Part shown: piece by piece, positions 28,201 through 37,054 of the stretch | Layout of the letters: every line of letters begins with the position of its first letter | Position numbering within the stretch: the stretch's first letter is position 1 | Assembly (NCBI RefSeq): GCF_001548115.1 | Contig: NZ_AP014821.1 | Coordinates: 1,054,001-1,118,000, forward strand | Direction of reading: 5' to 3' | DNA: 64,000 nt | From: Geminocystis sp. NIES-3709 | Lineage (GTDB): Bacteria > Cyanobacteriota > Cyanobacteriia > Cyanobacteriales > Cyanobacteriaceae | The notes under the pieces: generated by a model | Told to the model about the DNA's origin: nothing | What the model saw: the letters and a program-made list of their open reading frames with translations, nothing else | The model's database searches: none | Position numbers and translations under genes: made by a program

Positions 28201-31200
28201 TGAGTCAAAATCTAGTTGATTAAAATTAAAGTTAGTCAAAGTTAAGTCACCTTGAATATCAATATTATTTTCACCGAGGAGATTACTTAATAAACTATTT
28301 GCCTTTACCACACCTTGAAAATTTACTCTGCCATCTAAATTCATTGAAGTAGGAAGAAAACGAAACCCTTCCTTATTCTTAGAAGAAACAGAAGCAAGAA
28401 GTTGATTTACAGGAATAACATTGAGATTAGAATTAGCTGTCACCTGTAACTGTAAATTATTAACGTCAGGTGAAGAAAAGAGATTGACTAAATTAAAGTT
28501 ACCTTTTGCTTCAACAATATTTTTTCCTATCTCGAAAATAGCTGACTCTATATCAATAGGCAAAGATGACTTGGCTTGTAAAACGGGAAGAAGACTACCA
28601 GAAAAATTTATTTCCCCATTAAGATTATCTAAATCAGAAAGACTAATATTTGACTCTTGATTAATTAAAGAGAGTTGTTGATTTAAAGCCTCAAGATTAA
28701 CATTACGGGTATTAATACGACTTTGCCATTGATTATTGTTAACCCTTGTGGAGAGTAAAATTTTCCCTTGAGCAATATTGGCATTACCATTAAGAAGAAG
28801 ATTAAGACTAGGTATAGAGGAGAGAGTTTGGTTATCGAGATAATGAAGGGAAAAAGCAACTAAGTCAGAGACGTTACTACTGAGAGAAAGATTACCATTA
28901 AGGTTTTCTGCTTTAAGGTTAGTGTTAGGGAATAATTGAGATAAAGATATTCCTTGTGTAAAACCATCTAGGGAAACTTGACTATTTTTTACGATCGTTT
29001 TACTATTAAAGTCTCCTCCTGCTAACTTACCATTTATATCTGCCGTCACATTAAGACTCGGAAGACTGGTTAAAGTTTCATAATTAACAGATTCAACCGA
29101 TTGATTAGTTAATTGATATAACTCTGTTGTTTTTGCTGAGAAGTTAAGTTGACTGGATTCAATGTCGAGGGGAAGAGAGGGAATAATTTGATTAACTGGA
29201 ATTTGACTAACATCTGCAAAAATCCTTGTTTCGTTTTCATCTATACTTGCTGTGGCATTAATTAACCCCTCTTCTATTTGTAATTTGCTATCAGTAGAAA
29301 TAATCAAACTTTCGGGAAAATTATTGGAGGATATAGTTAATAAGTCTTGAGTATTACCAGTTAAATTAACTTCACTATTGATGATATTAGCTAGATTTGG
29401 TAAAGAGGGAAGTATATTATTTAAGAAAATTTGGTTGGCTTCTCCGTTAACTGTTAAGTCACCTTTCGCTAAATTAAAGTTTAAGTTGAGATTACCTTCG
29501 TCACTAATTAATCTTGTTGATGAATTAGAAATCCAAGAGTTAGCATTATTAATTTTGTTATCGATAAGGAGGTTTACTCTACCATTTCCTTCTATCTTAT
29601 TAAGACTAATTTCTTCTAAATTTCCCGTTATCTCAATATCTAAATTTTTTGCGAATGTTGGTACATTGACATTAACTAAAGACTCATCACAAAAAGACAA
29701 TGTTTGACATAAGGGAGATAAGAAAGGAGTTAAATTAATCTCGTCACTTACTACTGTCACCCCATAAGTTTTTTCCCGCCATTGACTACTCCCATTGAGA
29801 AGGATTCGATTTTCCTTGAGGATTAATTGGGTATCAACAAGATTGATGGTGTTTTTATCTATTACTAATTTACCTTCAGTGGTTAATTCTTCTTCAAAGG
29901 CTTGAATAGAAGGAAGAGAAAATGAAATTTCTCCTAGGGGTTGGCTTAAGTTTCCTTTTATTTCTCCTTTTGCTAATATTTGTGCGATTGAAACCTTTGA
30001 AGATAAGATGCTATATTTGTTACTCCACAAACTAGAGGGTAAATTAGCATTGAATTGAAAGTTAAAGGGTATTTTTTCTAACTTTAGAGGTTTGTCTTCT
30101 CTAAGATTTTGATTAAAGTTAGTATTAATAACCCCCTGAGTAATAATATTTCCTCCTGTGGGTGGTTTAATCGCTATCTGTTTAATGGTGACTTTATCCA
30201 AGTTAGCGATAAATTGACTATCAATATTTCCCAACTCCAACTTATCTACAAAAGTTTTATTAACTTTAACTTTGCCTTCTATTTGAGGAGTATCAAGATT
30301 TCCGTTGACTTGAATATTTCCTGCTAATAAACCATCTATTGCCACAATAGGCTTAATCCCGACACTAGGTAAAACTTTTCTTAGGTTAACGGGGTTGAGA
30401 TTTGCTTGTAAATTATACCCCTGTTGCTGACTAATTTCTCCTCGCAAGGAAGTGTCAATATCTCCTATCTTTAAACTGGCATACTCAATATTAAGAGATT
30501 CTTTTTTTATTTCTATAAACGCATTTGCTAAAAAATTCTGATTAAAAAGGGGTATCTTCTCAATTTTTTCCTGAAGGTTAAATCTGTCTAAAATTTCCTT
30601 ATTTTCATTAGAGTCGAGTTTCCCTATATCCACTTTTCCTTCTACATCTTGTATATTAACTTTTCCCTCTATATCATTTATATTGATGGTAGATAAGGAA
30701 GAGGTAATAATTTTTAGGTTGCCGTTAAGTCTTCCTTCCCGCAAATTTAGAGGAAGGTTAGGAATTAATCTTGTGGCTTGGGGTAAGTCAAGATAACGAA
30801 TCTCTAATTGATTTTCACTGGCAGTATCAGCTAATAGGGTTTTACCTTCGAGATTAATACGGCTAATACCGATACGATTTTCTAAATTATAAGTTAAAGG
30901 TTGATTCTCATTGTCATATACTAGATTTAGTCTTCCTTTACTGGTAACTTCTACTGCTTGTGTGGTAGCGTTGGGAGAAATACCTATGCGACTTCCCCGC
31001 AACCTTAAATTTATTTTTGCTTCAATGGGTAAAGTTGGCAACTTGAGAGATAAAGGAAACGGTTTTCTCTCCTCTTCTGGTGGTAATAAAGTGTCTAATT
31101 GTCCATAACCTGTTATTTCATTCGCAATAACATTGATAGGTAACTGTCTTTGAAATATTAATGACCATAAATCTAAACTAATCTTAGCAGACTCGATCGA

Positions 31201-31512
31201 CAAAAAACTAGGATCTGTTTGGGTGGGAGAAATTTTAATATTATCAATAACTATTTCATTGAAAAGAGAATGAGTAACTTTACCGAAACTAACTTCTCGG
31301 GATAAAATTCTTTCTAATTCTGTTTCAATGCGAGAAGGAATAATCTTGTTAATTAAATATCTAGTGACACCATATCCTCCGGCTAAAATACCTGTTACTG
31401 TCACTAAGGAAATAATTTTAGTTTGTGGTTTTGCCAGTATTATCGCTAATCTCTGTTTTAAACTTAACGACGATAGATTATTCTCCCAATCTTCTGGTTG
31501 TCGATTAGTCAT
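25276..31512 (-). CDS. tamB: TamB/TIC236-type translocation-assembly protein
   Basis: A 2078-residue protein with one N-terminal membrane helix (about 31-53) and a very long run of beta-strand repeats, the AsmA/TamB-like hydrophobic groove that bridges plasma and outer membranes. The C-terminal DUF490 domain lies at about 1650-2078 and ends in the typical aromatic strand YKVRYQMRF. Known roles of the family are lipid transport to, and protein insertion into, the outer membrane; the plastid homologue is TIC236. No Omp85 gene is adjacent. Start is ATG; a hypothetical HAS-barrel gene lies about 110 bp upstream in the same direction. Confidence 0.92.
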   Translation of the reverse strand: MTNRQPEDWENNLSSLSLKQRLAIILAKPQTKIISLVTVTGILAGGYGVTRYLINKIIPSRIETELERILSREVSFGKVTHSLFNEIVIDNIKISPTQTDPSFLSIESAKISLDLWSLIFQRQLPINVIANEITGYGQLDTLLPPEEERKPFPLSLKLPTLPIEAKINLRLRGSRIGISPNATTQAVEVTSKGRLNLVYDNENQPLTYNLENRIGISRINLEGKTLLADTASENQLEIRYLDLPQATRLIPNLPLNLREGRLNGNLKIITSSLSTININDIEGKVNIQDVEGKVDIGKLDSNENKEILDRFNLQEKIEKIPLFNQNFLANAFIEIKKESLNIEYASLKIGDIDTSLRGEISQQQGYNLQANLNPVNLRKVLPSVGIKPIVAIDGLLAGNIQVNGNLDTPQIEGKVKVNKTFVDKLELGNIDSQFIANLDKVTIKQIAIKPPTGGNIITQGVINTNFNQNLREDKPLKLEKIPFNFQFNANLPSSLWSNKYSILSSKVSIAQILAKGEIKGNLSQPLGEISFSLPSIQAFEEELTTEGKLVIDKNTINLVDTQLILKENRILLNGSSQWREKTYGVTVVSDEINLTPFLSPLCQTLSFCDESLVNVNVPTFAKNLDIEITGNLEEISLNKIEGNGRVNLLIDNKINNANSWISNSSTRLISDEGNLNLNFNLAKGDLTVNGEANQIFLNNILPSLPNLANIINSEVNLTGNTQDLLTISSNNFPESLIISTDSKLQIEEGLINATASIDENETRIFADVSQIPVNQIIPSLPLDIESSQLNFSAKTTELYQLTNQSVESVNYETLTSLPSLNVTADINGKLAGGDFNSKTIVKNSQVSLDGFTQGISLSQLFPNTNLKAENLNGNLSLSSNVSDLVAFSLHYLDNQTLSSIPSLNLLLNGNANIAQGKILLSTRVNNNQWQSRINTRNVNLEALNQQLSLINQESNISLSDLDNLNGEINFSGSLLPVLQAKSSLPIDIESAIFEIGKNIVEAKGNFNLVNLFSSPDVNNLQLQVTANSNLNVIPVNQLLASVSSKNKEGFRFLPTSMNLDGRVNFQGVVKANSLLSNLLGENNIDIQGDLTLTNFNFNQLDFDSFLKGKLIINSSIIDLDLRGSENVIAFSLLREDFTIPAINVTTAFFPSQIEIRQGRESGFSLIGKRLDNEFNLVFSDFALENLQLQPAINYGVKGKVRGILSSDITVNLSDFSATGNLNLDNLGLGGIVAKNFSTNFNFADDIAQLENAKLSFANTNYDLEGKINVVTQAIEGRMSLNGRVEDIFSTLQITDVDSVNALLQHLQSQDFFASADTIPSQSLGGDKNSIKSQVNLLYIIDQQIRSIARDLQSGKIPNDLDIRGKYEGEILLAGKLSNPEINVNFQGNQWQWLPQQNFPNIVDSLGLVIEETQFIPIEKIAFNASWENNNLALQPFELNIANSQVFFSGNISSNSQEGNFKVVDFPLNFIDNFVKFPTDIDSLINLNGKVSGNISNPIIIGDLSLNNTAINGVIIDNKIQGNFDYKNYQLNFNTVENQNIQINASIPYHPSIIENKPAFINIKLDSDRVKLLDILSQGKISLMGGNISSNLSIEIASINKLINNFKLELFKLGGEINFDNAQINSIRVKSPITLTGKVNIDKNNQALDIETLSAKINNSADINIAGNLPLFKPKNNNDNPLSINISNQKIDLQNIYSGQIKGDIVVNGTVFTPKIGGYVSLNNGNFVLPQEQTIISNPRSQGVRNQWLGDTSSSSYDGIFQPELKDFTLKLVDTQLAQWSLYRFLFGGELIVNGGLYNWKNLRADGAINVRRGQIYLGGANPLTSFTSNVGFGQTTFFLSRTNENTITFRPEENILNPEIDIEVQADIVDYSRQLPNTNRNEVLDPIVRGGRGENIQVVLRIDGGLAQLLPVLSGSVNDYCRLPSTTPIAEEIKLSSSQLNEVAECINLAALNKQGSNFNLLNSPLISLRSTPNRSEGELINLIVGGELLNLATQLQDLSSQDLFENGLVQFILVPLANNISFGVNEKVSTWGKPLGMKDLRVFPLVEGVYEVKKDSTVTVSYDYIYGEYKVRYQMRF

Positions 31513-31620
31513 TTTATTTCCTCACACTTGCATAATTTCTTCTGCTGTTTTTAATATAACAGTGGATCAACTTCAAAGAATCATCCTTTATTTTTCTTTT
31601 CAGAATAATCTAAAAATCTT

Positions 31621-32292
31621 TTACCAATGTACTTGACTTAAAATATATTTCAGACAGTCATAATCATTTTTTAATAAAACGCTCAAAGTACGGCCAGCAT
31701 TCACTAACCACTGTCGATCGCCTCCTCGCAAACGATAACTTTCTCTTAAAGTAGCCGCAATTAAAGATTCAACGGGAGTGTTTTGAACTTGTAATAAAAC
31801 TCTCAAAAAATCAGGATTAGCGGTAAACTTGATAATTTCTTCTGCATCGCAACGAAAAACCGCTTGATGAATTTGAGGAGGACGAGGTGGTAAATATTGG
31901 TATATATTACCATTAGAAATATTATAGCTGTTACTCTCAGAGGTTGACGGGATTTCAAAACCAATGATTACGGCTCGAAATTCAGTCTTTAACATAGCAA
32001 AGATTTGGGGTTGCTGTTCTTTCAATTCTGTTAAGGTTAATCCTAAAGCCCTTGCTCTATGCACAGAGTCGATCGGTGCTGTAGTTACATTAGTTACTAA
32101 AGAATAAATTTTGTTTCCTGATTCTTCGTCAAAGGATTTAACCCAACTGCCAAAGGGAGGCATCGCAGGAAAATTCAGTTCTTCCGGTTCTAAACATTGG
32201 GCTAAAAATTCGACAGTAGAAGTTTCGATTACTTCGCCAATATGATCTGATTGACGATCGTCGTTATTTAATTTCGGTAATGGTAAACGCAC
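31621..32292 (-). CDS. HAS-barrel-like conserved cyanobacterial protein
   Basis: A soluble 223-residue protein starting at GTG (MRLPLPKL). The N-terminal ~95 residues (HIGEVIETSTVEFLAQCLEP and GSWVKSFDEESGNKIYSLVTNV) have the strand pattern and sequence of the HAS (HerA-ATP synthase) barrel. The C-terminal half is helical and ends with RGGDRQWLVNAGRTLSVLLKNDY. It is conserved-looking but without known function; no ATPase domain follows, unlike HerA. Confidence 0.65.
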   Translation of the reverse strand: MRLPLPKLNNDDRQSDHIGEVIETSTVEFLAQCLEPEELNFPAMPPFGSWVKSFDEESGNKIYSLVTNVTTAPIDSVHRARALGLTLTELKEQQPQIFAMLKTEFRAVIIGFEIPSTSESNSYNISNGNIYQYLPPRPPQIHQAVFRCDAEEIIKFTANPDFLRVLLQVQNTPVESLIAATLRESYRLRGGDRQWLVNAGRTLSVLLKNDYDCLKYILSQVHW

Positions 32293-32327
32293 GATTTAAT
32301 TAGGGATGAGGAATTTATAAAATTAGA

Positions 32328-32355
32328 TGAAAAATTAGCAATTAACAATGACAAA
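32328..32355 (+). repeat. Degenerate heptamer tract
   Basis: Units TGAAAAA, TTAGCAA, TTAACAA, TGACAAA follow each other at 7-bp spacing in the spacer between the HAS-barrel gene and the 69-residue gene. Confidence 0.5.
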
Positions 32356-32434
32356 ATCTTTAGGCTTTGAGACACATTGAGTTTATTTAAAGACTTTTTC
32401 GACAGGATGTCAATAATCTACAAAGAAAAATAAA

Positions 32435-32644
32435 CTAATAAACCTTACTAATTTCTAAAATTTTTCCTAACATGGCGGTCGTCATAATATCATCTCTGAT
32501 GATACCTTGGATTTCAATTTTCAAACCATCTTGACAAATATTTAGGGGAGGCTTGTATAACTCATAGACTTCTCCTGTATCGCTAACTAAAGTCCATGCA
32601 CCAACGCCAATACTCTGATATTTGATTTCGCCTTTTATTTTCAT
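32435..32644 (-). CDS. Small conserved hypothetical protein, OB-fold-like
   Basis: A 69-residue soluble protein beginning MKIKGEIKYQSIGVGAWTLVSDTGEVYEL. Its alternating strands and the GLKIEIQGIIRDDIMTTAMLGKILEI end are consistent with a small OB-like beta barrel. Start is ATG. It lies downstream of a 680-bp non-coding stretch with unusual composition that could be its leader. Function unknown. Confidence 0.65.
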   Translation of the reverse strand: MKIKGEIKYQSIGVGAWTLVSDTGEVYELYKPPLNICQDGLKIEIQGIIRDDIMTTAMLGKILEISKVY

Positions 32645-33324
32645 TATCTTAATACTTTAAAACAACAATAACAGTAGTCCGAAATTGACCTGCTTTACTC
32701 TCTCCCATCCTAATTGAGAATGCTCGGAGTTGCACTAAATTCTTAAAACTTAGTTCCCTTACTCCCTGATTCGCTGTACATTGGGAAATTGAAGACTTGG
32801 TACTGACTACTGCTATTATTGTTGATATTCACGAAAACGCAAACTACCGTAAACAGCTTATTTAACCTCCTATCACTTGTTTTTTCCTGACCTAAACCAA
32901 TACTTTACAGAGTTACACTGAAATCCAGATCTCTAGGATCTTTCTTGTTCAGTTCCATTGCTCTCTTTTGTCGCTTAGGAAATTTGAAACAGAAAACTAA
33001 CCGCTGTTTCGGCGATCGAAAGACAGATAACACGTATCTTTTTCAGCCTTTTCACCTCGCTTTTTCAATAGAGTTTACACTAGCTGGTTCGTCTGTCGAA
33101 AGAAGTTTTAATTAACTTCTATATTTATAAGATAACAAGGTTTTTTAATAAGGGGAAGGTATCTTAATATAACTTTACATTCATTCCATATTTTTAGTAA
33201 AAAATAAGACTATACAACTTATGAAAAATGAAAGAGATCAAGGAAAAAAGGTAATGAATTAAGGTTAAAACTATTCTTATTCAGATTAATCGTTCTTTGA
33301 TTATAAAAAATTGAGGTAGTAGAA
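32645..33324. other. Non-coding region, possible structured RNA or MITE
   Basis: This 680-bp stretch lacks long ORFs. From about 32650 to 33110 it is visibly richer in G and C than other spacers here. An imperfect inverted repeat pairs CAACAATAACAGTAGTC (32663-32679) with the complement at 32805-32824. On the minus strand a 45-codon frame ends in a coding-like MELNKKDPRDLDFSVTL just before a stop near 32900-32915, and a GGAGG lies downstream of it. I compared it by eye with RNase P, tmRNA and SRP RNA signatures and found none. It may be a leader or small RNA of the downstream 69-residue gene. Confidence 0.35.
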
Positions 33325-34059
33325 TTATTGAATAAGACTGAGTAAATCTACTTGTTTTTCCAATAAACAACAATGACCACTATGAGGAAGAAAGTTTATT
33401 TTAGACTGAGTAAAAATACTCTTTAGTCTTCGGGCTTCTTGTAAAGAAGGTAATAAATTATCTTCTCCCGAAGCAACAATAAGGACTTCATTTTTATATT
33501 GATTTAATTTGTCTTGATCAACAAAAAATTTTTCTAATAAATTTATACGCCATGATACGATCGTAGGTGGTAATGATGCCATAACGTTTAAAAGTCGTTG
33601 TCTTTCCCTTAAATTTAATGCTTCCAACTTGGCAATAAAAGGTAATAAAATCAGAGTTGAACCTTTATAAACAAAATCGGGCATGAGTTGAGTTAAATAG
33701 CTACCTAAATTTAACCAAGGACGTTGATTGAAAGCAGAGGCAGAATTTACTAAAATTACTTTTGTAAATAGATTTGGGATTTTTTCCATTAATTTCATTG
33801 CTAAACAAGCACCAAAAGACTCACCACAGAGATAAATTTCTCTATTTTCTTTGAGAGGTAATGAGATAAGGTGAATTAATTGTTCGGTTAAATCCTGCCA
33901 TTGAATACCATAATGAGGAGGTATCGCCACACAACGGACATCAAAATTTTCCCAAATACTTTTTTGGCTTCTGAGTAATTTGCCACTACCATCCATCCCC
34001 GGAAGATAAAGAAAAATAGGTTTATGATTATAATTTGTTTTATAGGGTAAAAATATCAA
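33325..34059 (-). CDS. Alpha/beta hydrolase (phytyl-ester-synthase-like hydrolase domain)
   Basis: This 244-residue serine hydrolase has nucleophile elbow GESFG (S81), a later Asp in VASGEDNLLPS and the His in LPHSGHCCLLE as catalytic triad. The opening PIFLYLPGMDGSGKLLRSQ is characteristic of the hydrolase domain fused to an acyltransferase in plant phytyl ester synthases; here only the hydrolase part is present. The start appears to be TTG. It is divergent from the Rieske oxygenase gene, about 200 bp away. Substrate (an acyl or phytyl ester) is inference. Confidence 0.75.
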   Translation of the reverse strand: MIFLPYKTNYNHKPIFLYLPGMDGSGKLLRSQKSIWENFDVRCVAIPPHYGIQWQDLTEQLIHLISLPLKENREIYLCGESFGACLAMKLMEKIPNLFTKVILVNSASAFNQRPWLNLGSYLTQLMPDFVYKGSTLILLPFIAKLEALNLRERQRLLNVMASLPPTIVSWRINLLEKFFVDQDKLNQYKNEVLIVASGEDNLLPSLQEARRLKSIFTQSKINFLPHSGHCCLLEKQVDLLSLIQ

Positions 34060-34260
34060 GGTTTTAATATTTGAAAATTTAGATTACTATATTTCTATTT
34101 TAACTAAATAACCATCTTTACTAGAAACGATATATCAAAAATTATCATTGTTTGTATCCTTATAAGAGATAAGTTTTCATCTAGTTTTAGGATACGATCG
34201 AAGGTTGTTATAATTAGGAGAGTAATTAACAACAATAAATAGATTTTTGGTTTCTCAATT

Positions 34261-35658
34261 ATGAACATTAATCAAGTAAATATTCAAGATATTAAATCAT
34301 TATCGATCGAGAAAATAGAAGAAGACAAATTTAACTATCAAGAAGTTTGGTATCCTATTTTTTTTGTCAAAGATTTACATAAAAATAAACCTAATTCTTT
34401 TACTTTATTAGAAGAAAAATTAGTAATTTGGTGGGATAAAAAAGATGAACAGTGGCGAGTATTTGCAGATAAATGTCCTCATCGACTTGCACCTCTTAGT
34501 GAAGGTAGAATTAACGAACAAGGTCTATTAGAATGTCCTTATCATGGTTGGACATTTTCGGGAGAGGGAAATTGTGAATTAATTCCTCAACAAGTAATAG
34601 GAAATAGTGGTGAAAAATCTCCTCGTAGTTGTGTTAAATCTTACCCTACAGCGATCGAACATGGTTTATTATTTGCCTATGCAGGTAATCCTGAAAATGC
34701 ACCGTTAACTTCTTTACCAATTATCGAACCTTTAGCAGAAAATGAGCAAGATTGGGTTATATTAAACACTTTTAGAGACATTCCCTATGATGCTTTAACT
34801 TTATTAGAAAATGTGTTAGATTCAAGTCATATTCCTTACACTCATCATGGTTCTGTAGGAAATAGAGCTAATGTTTCTTCGGTAGAATTAGAGGTTATTA
34901 GTAGTAATAAAAAAGGGTTTAAAGGAGTATGGCAGGAAGGCCCAAGAAAAGGAAAATTAGGTACACAATATACAACTTTTATTGCTCCAAATTTAATGTG
35001 GCATGATTTAACCTCAAACCAATTTGGTAGAACAATGACAGTAGTTTATGCAACGCCTATTAGTAAGGGAAAATGTCGATTATTTGCTTTATTTCCTTTT
35101 CAATTTTCTTCTAAAATACCCGAATTTTTTATCAAAATAACCCCTCGTTGGTATTCTCATATTAATCAAAATGCTATTCTTGAAGATGACCAAATTTTCT
35201 TACATTATCAAGAGCGGTTTTTAGCAGAATTAGGCGGGAGTGAAAAGTTTACCCAAGCCTATTATCTACCAACAAAAGCAGATTTATTTGTCAGTGAGTT
35301 GAGAAAATGGGTTAATAAATATAGTGGTGAATTATTCCCTAACCAAGTATTTCCCGAAACTCCAAATCATACAATTTTATTGGAAAGGTATCATTCTCAC
35401 ACCGAAAAATGTGTTAGTTGTCATCAGGCTTTGAAAACGATTAAAAATGTGCGTTTTATTTTGTTAATTATTACTACTATTTTATGGTCAATAACACCTT
35501 TAATTACTCTTTATATCAATTATTTACCTTCTTTTATTGCTACGGTATCTTCTTCAATTAGTATCGTTAATTTATCCATTTATTTATACTTAGGTAAACT
35601 AGAGAAAAAATTTTATGAAGGACAAACGATCGCACCTCGAAATAGAATTAAGAATTAG
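34261..35658 (+). CDS. Rieske-type oxygenase of the PaO/TIC55/PTC52 family
   Basis: A 465-residue membrane-bound monooxygenase. The Rieske 2Fe-2S ligands are C72/H74 and C92/H95 (KCPHR and CPYHGW). The mononuclear iron site is D187, H190 and H195 in NVLDSSHIPYTHH. Near the C-terminus a CVSC pair (C384, C387) matches the thioredoxin-target CxxC of pheophorbide a oxygenase, TIC55 and PTC52, followed by two membrane helices (about 395-440). Plant members act on chlorophyll derivatives. The substrate here is not known. Electrons would come from ferredoxin. Start is ATG. Confidence 0.85.
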   Translation: MNINQVNIQDIKSLSIEKIEEDKFNYQEVWYPIFFVKDLHKNKPNSFTLLEEKLVIWWDKKDEQWRVFADKCPHRLAPLSEGRINEQGLLECPYHGWTFSGEGNCELIPQQVIGNSGEKSPRSCVKSYPTAIEHGLLFAYAGNPENAPLTSLPIIEPLAENEQDWVILNTFRDIPYDALTLLENVLDSSHIPYTHHGSVGNRANVSSVELEVISSNKKGFKGVWQEGPRKGKLGTQYTTFIAPNLMWHDLTSNQFGRTMTVVYATPISKGKCRLFALFPFQFSSKIPEFFIKITPRWYSHINQNAILEDDQIFLHYQERFLAELGGSEKFTQAYYLPTKADLFVSELRKWVNKYSGELFPNQVFPETPNHTILLERYHSHTEKCVSCHQALKTIKNVRFILLIITTILWSITPLITLYINYLPSFIATVSSSISIVNLSIYLYLGKLEKKFYEGQTIAPRNRIKN

Positions 35659-35709
35659 GAAGAAGGAGACAGAAACACTTACTAGAATTCTTGTAGAAGT
35701 CAAGCAATA

Positions 35710-35737
35710 GACAAAAGGCAAGGGGCAAGACGCAATA
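35710..35737 (+). repeat. Degenerate heptamer tract
   Basis: Units GACAAAA, GGCAAGG, GGCAAGA, CGCAATA at 7-bp spacing downstream of the Rieske oxygenase gene. Confidence 0.5.
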
Positions 35738-35816
35738 GTTAGGATAATTGATTATAAACAGCCTCAATTTAATTATATTTTTAATTTTGCAAGAGGTTTA
35801 CTAATAAAAGCGTTTG

Positions 35817-35880
35817 AGTTTAGTCGCTTTAGCCGACTTTGGCTATTAGCTTTGAAATTTATTTCAAAGTGGGTTGTGTT
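35817..35880 (-). repeat. Structured dispersed repeat, copy 2
   Basis: This is the opposite-orientation copy of the 3848-3896 element. The hairpin CTTTGAAAT/ATTTCAAAG lies at 35850-35869. A second small hairpin, AGTCG...CGACT (35822-35838), is degraded in copy 1. The conserved CTAATAG-CAAAGT lies between the two hairpins. Confidence 0.65.
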
Positions 35881-35886
35881 TAAAAT

Positions 35887-35956
35887 CCCTAATCCCTGAT
35901 CCCTAATCCCTAATCCCTAATCCCTAATCCCTAATCCCTAATCCCTAATTCCTAAT
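35887..35956 (+). repeat. Heptamer tandem array (CCCTAAT)10
   Basis: Ten contiguous 7-bp units: eight perfect CCCTAAT, one CCCTGAT and a terminal TCCTAAT. The array ends exactly at the stop codon of the PRC-barrel gene, whose TAA shares its last base pair (35956). It is the most regular of the heptamer tracts in this window and resembles the short tandemly repeated repetitive (STRR) heptamers described in filamentous cyanobacteria. Confidence 0.97.
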
Positions 35957-36927
35957 TAATATTCTTCGTATTCGGGCATTTTTTGTTTTTGAGGAATATT
36001 GACTTTTTGAGGGCGATAATCAGAGTCATCATCATCATCCCACATATCCTCTTCCATGGAATCATCTTTATAGCGACGTTTTTGAGGAATATTATCAGAT
36101 TGGTAACGAGGAGCAGGTTCTCTTTCTACTACATTCTCACCCCAGTTATCTTCCTCCATTTCTTCCTCATACTCTGGATAGGGCATTGATTGAGCTTTAC
36201 GACGTGGTGGTGGTGCGATCGGACGTGCTTCTTCCCACTCATCATCACTCCAATTATCTTCCATTACTACAGGACGATTTTGCATGGGTTGAGCGATCGG
36301 GCGTACTGGTATTCCCGTTGGTAACTGATTTTCTGGGGCGGTGGTAGGTGCATAATACATTTCTTCGTCTTCTTTTTCCCAAGGAGGGCGCCCAATACCA
36401 AGTCTTTCTAAAACTCCTACCGTAAGCTGAGTTATACGTTCTTCAGCACCTTCAAATACAATAATACGATTAGGGCCACTACTTACTATTTCATCAACAG
36501 ATAATTCATAAGTACTGATTAATTGTTCAGGAATTTGAGGATAACCGATGACAGCAATAGTTAAAGAGTATATCTGTCCATCAACGAGATTAAATTGAAA
36601 ATCTCTTACTTTTCCTAAAGGTTCACCTGTTTCTGTAACTACTTCAGAGTTAATCAGAGGACTATAAATATCTATATTTACATCTTCGATAACGTCTTCA
36701 TTTTCCACTAAGATAACGTCTCCTCCTTGAGAAACGCTATTGAGATACATATATTTAGGAATGCCAGACATAGCTAGACGATTATCTCTTAATCCTAACG
36801 CTACTACTTCTCTGCGATCGACATCTACTAATACTTCTCTAACAACTCCAAGTCGTTTGCCACTACTTCGAGTGATGACTTGGCTATTTAAAAATTCGTT
36901 GCGTAAACGATTATCTGAATTTGTCAT
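35956..36927 (-). CDS. PRC-barrel domain protein
   Basis: The 323-residue protein has two PRC-barrel modules: about 8-75 (LNSQVITRSSGKRLGVVREVLVDVDRREVVALGL) and about 85-165 (PLINSEVVTETGEPLGKVRDFQFNLVDGQIYSLTIAVIG). A long, disordered, acidic and Pro-rich tail follows, with repeated DDW/EED motifs. PRC-barrels commonly mediate protein or RNA binding, and this double form with acidic tail is common in cyanobacteria. No function is proven. Start is ATG. The 3' end abuts the CCCTAAT array. Confidence 0.85.
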   Translation of the reverse strand: MTNSDNRLRNEFLNSQVITRSSGKRLGVVREVLVDVDRREVVALGLRDNRLAMSGIPKYMYLNSVSQGGDVILVENEDVIEDVNIDIYSPLINSEVVTETGEPLGKVRDFQFNLVDGQIYSLTIAVIGYPQIPEQLISTYELSVDEIVSSGPNRIIVFEGAEERITQLTVGVLERLGIGRPPWEKEDEEMYYAPTTAPENQLPTGIPVRPIAQPMQNRPVVMEDNWSDDEWEEARPIAPPPRRKAQSMPYPEYEEEMEEDNWGENVVEREPAPRYQSDNIPQKRRYKDDSMEEDMWDDDDDSDYRPQKVNIPQKQKMPEYEEY

Positions 36928-36968
36928 AATAATTTATATATAAAAATTAATGTAATAATCAAGGGGAT

Positions 36969-37003
36969 AATTACTAATTACTCATTCCTAATTACTAATT
37001 ATT
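36969..37003 (+). repeat. Heptamer tract (AATTACT-type)
   Basis: Five units AATTACT, AATTACT, CATTCCT, AATTACT, AATTATT in the spacer between NAD kinase and the PRC-barrel gene. Confidence 0.7.
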
Positions 37004-37054
37004 TTGAGGTAGTCCTATTCTACTCGATCGGTTTTCAAAATCACAGATCGGATT

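Noticed and set aside
32645-33120. RNase P RNA, tmRNA or SRP RNA
   Set aside because: None of the diagnostic core sequences of these RNAs could be found on either strand, so only a generic candidate is reported.
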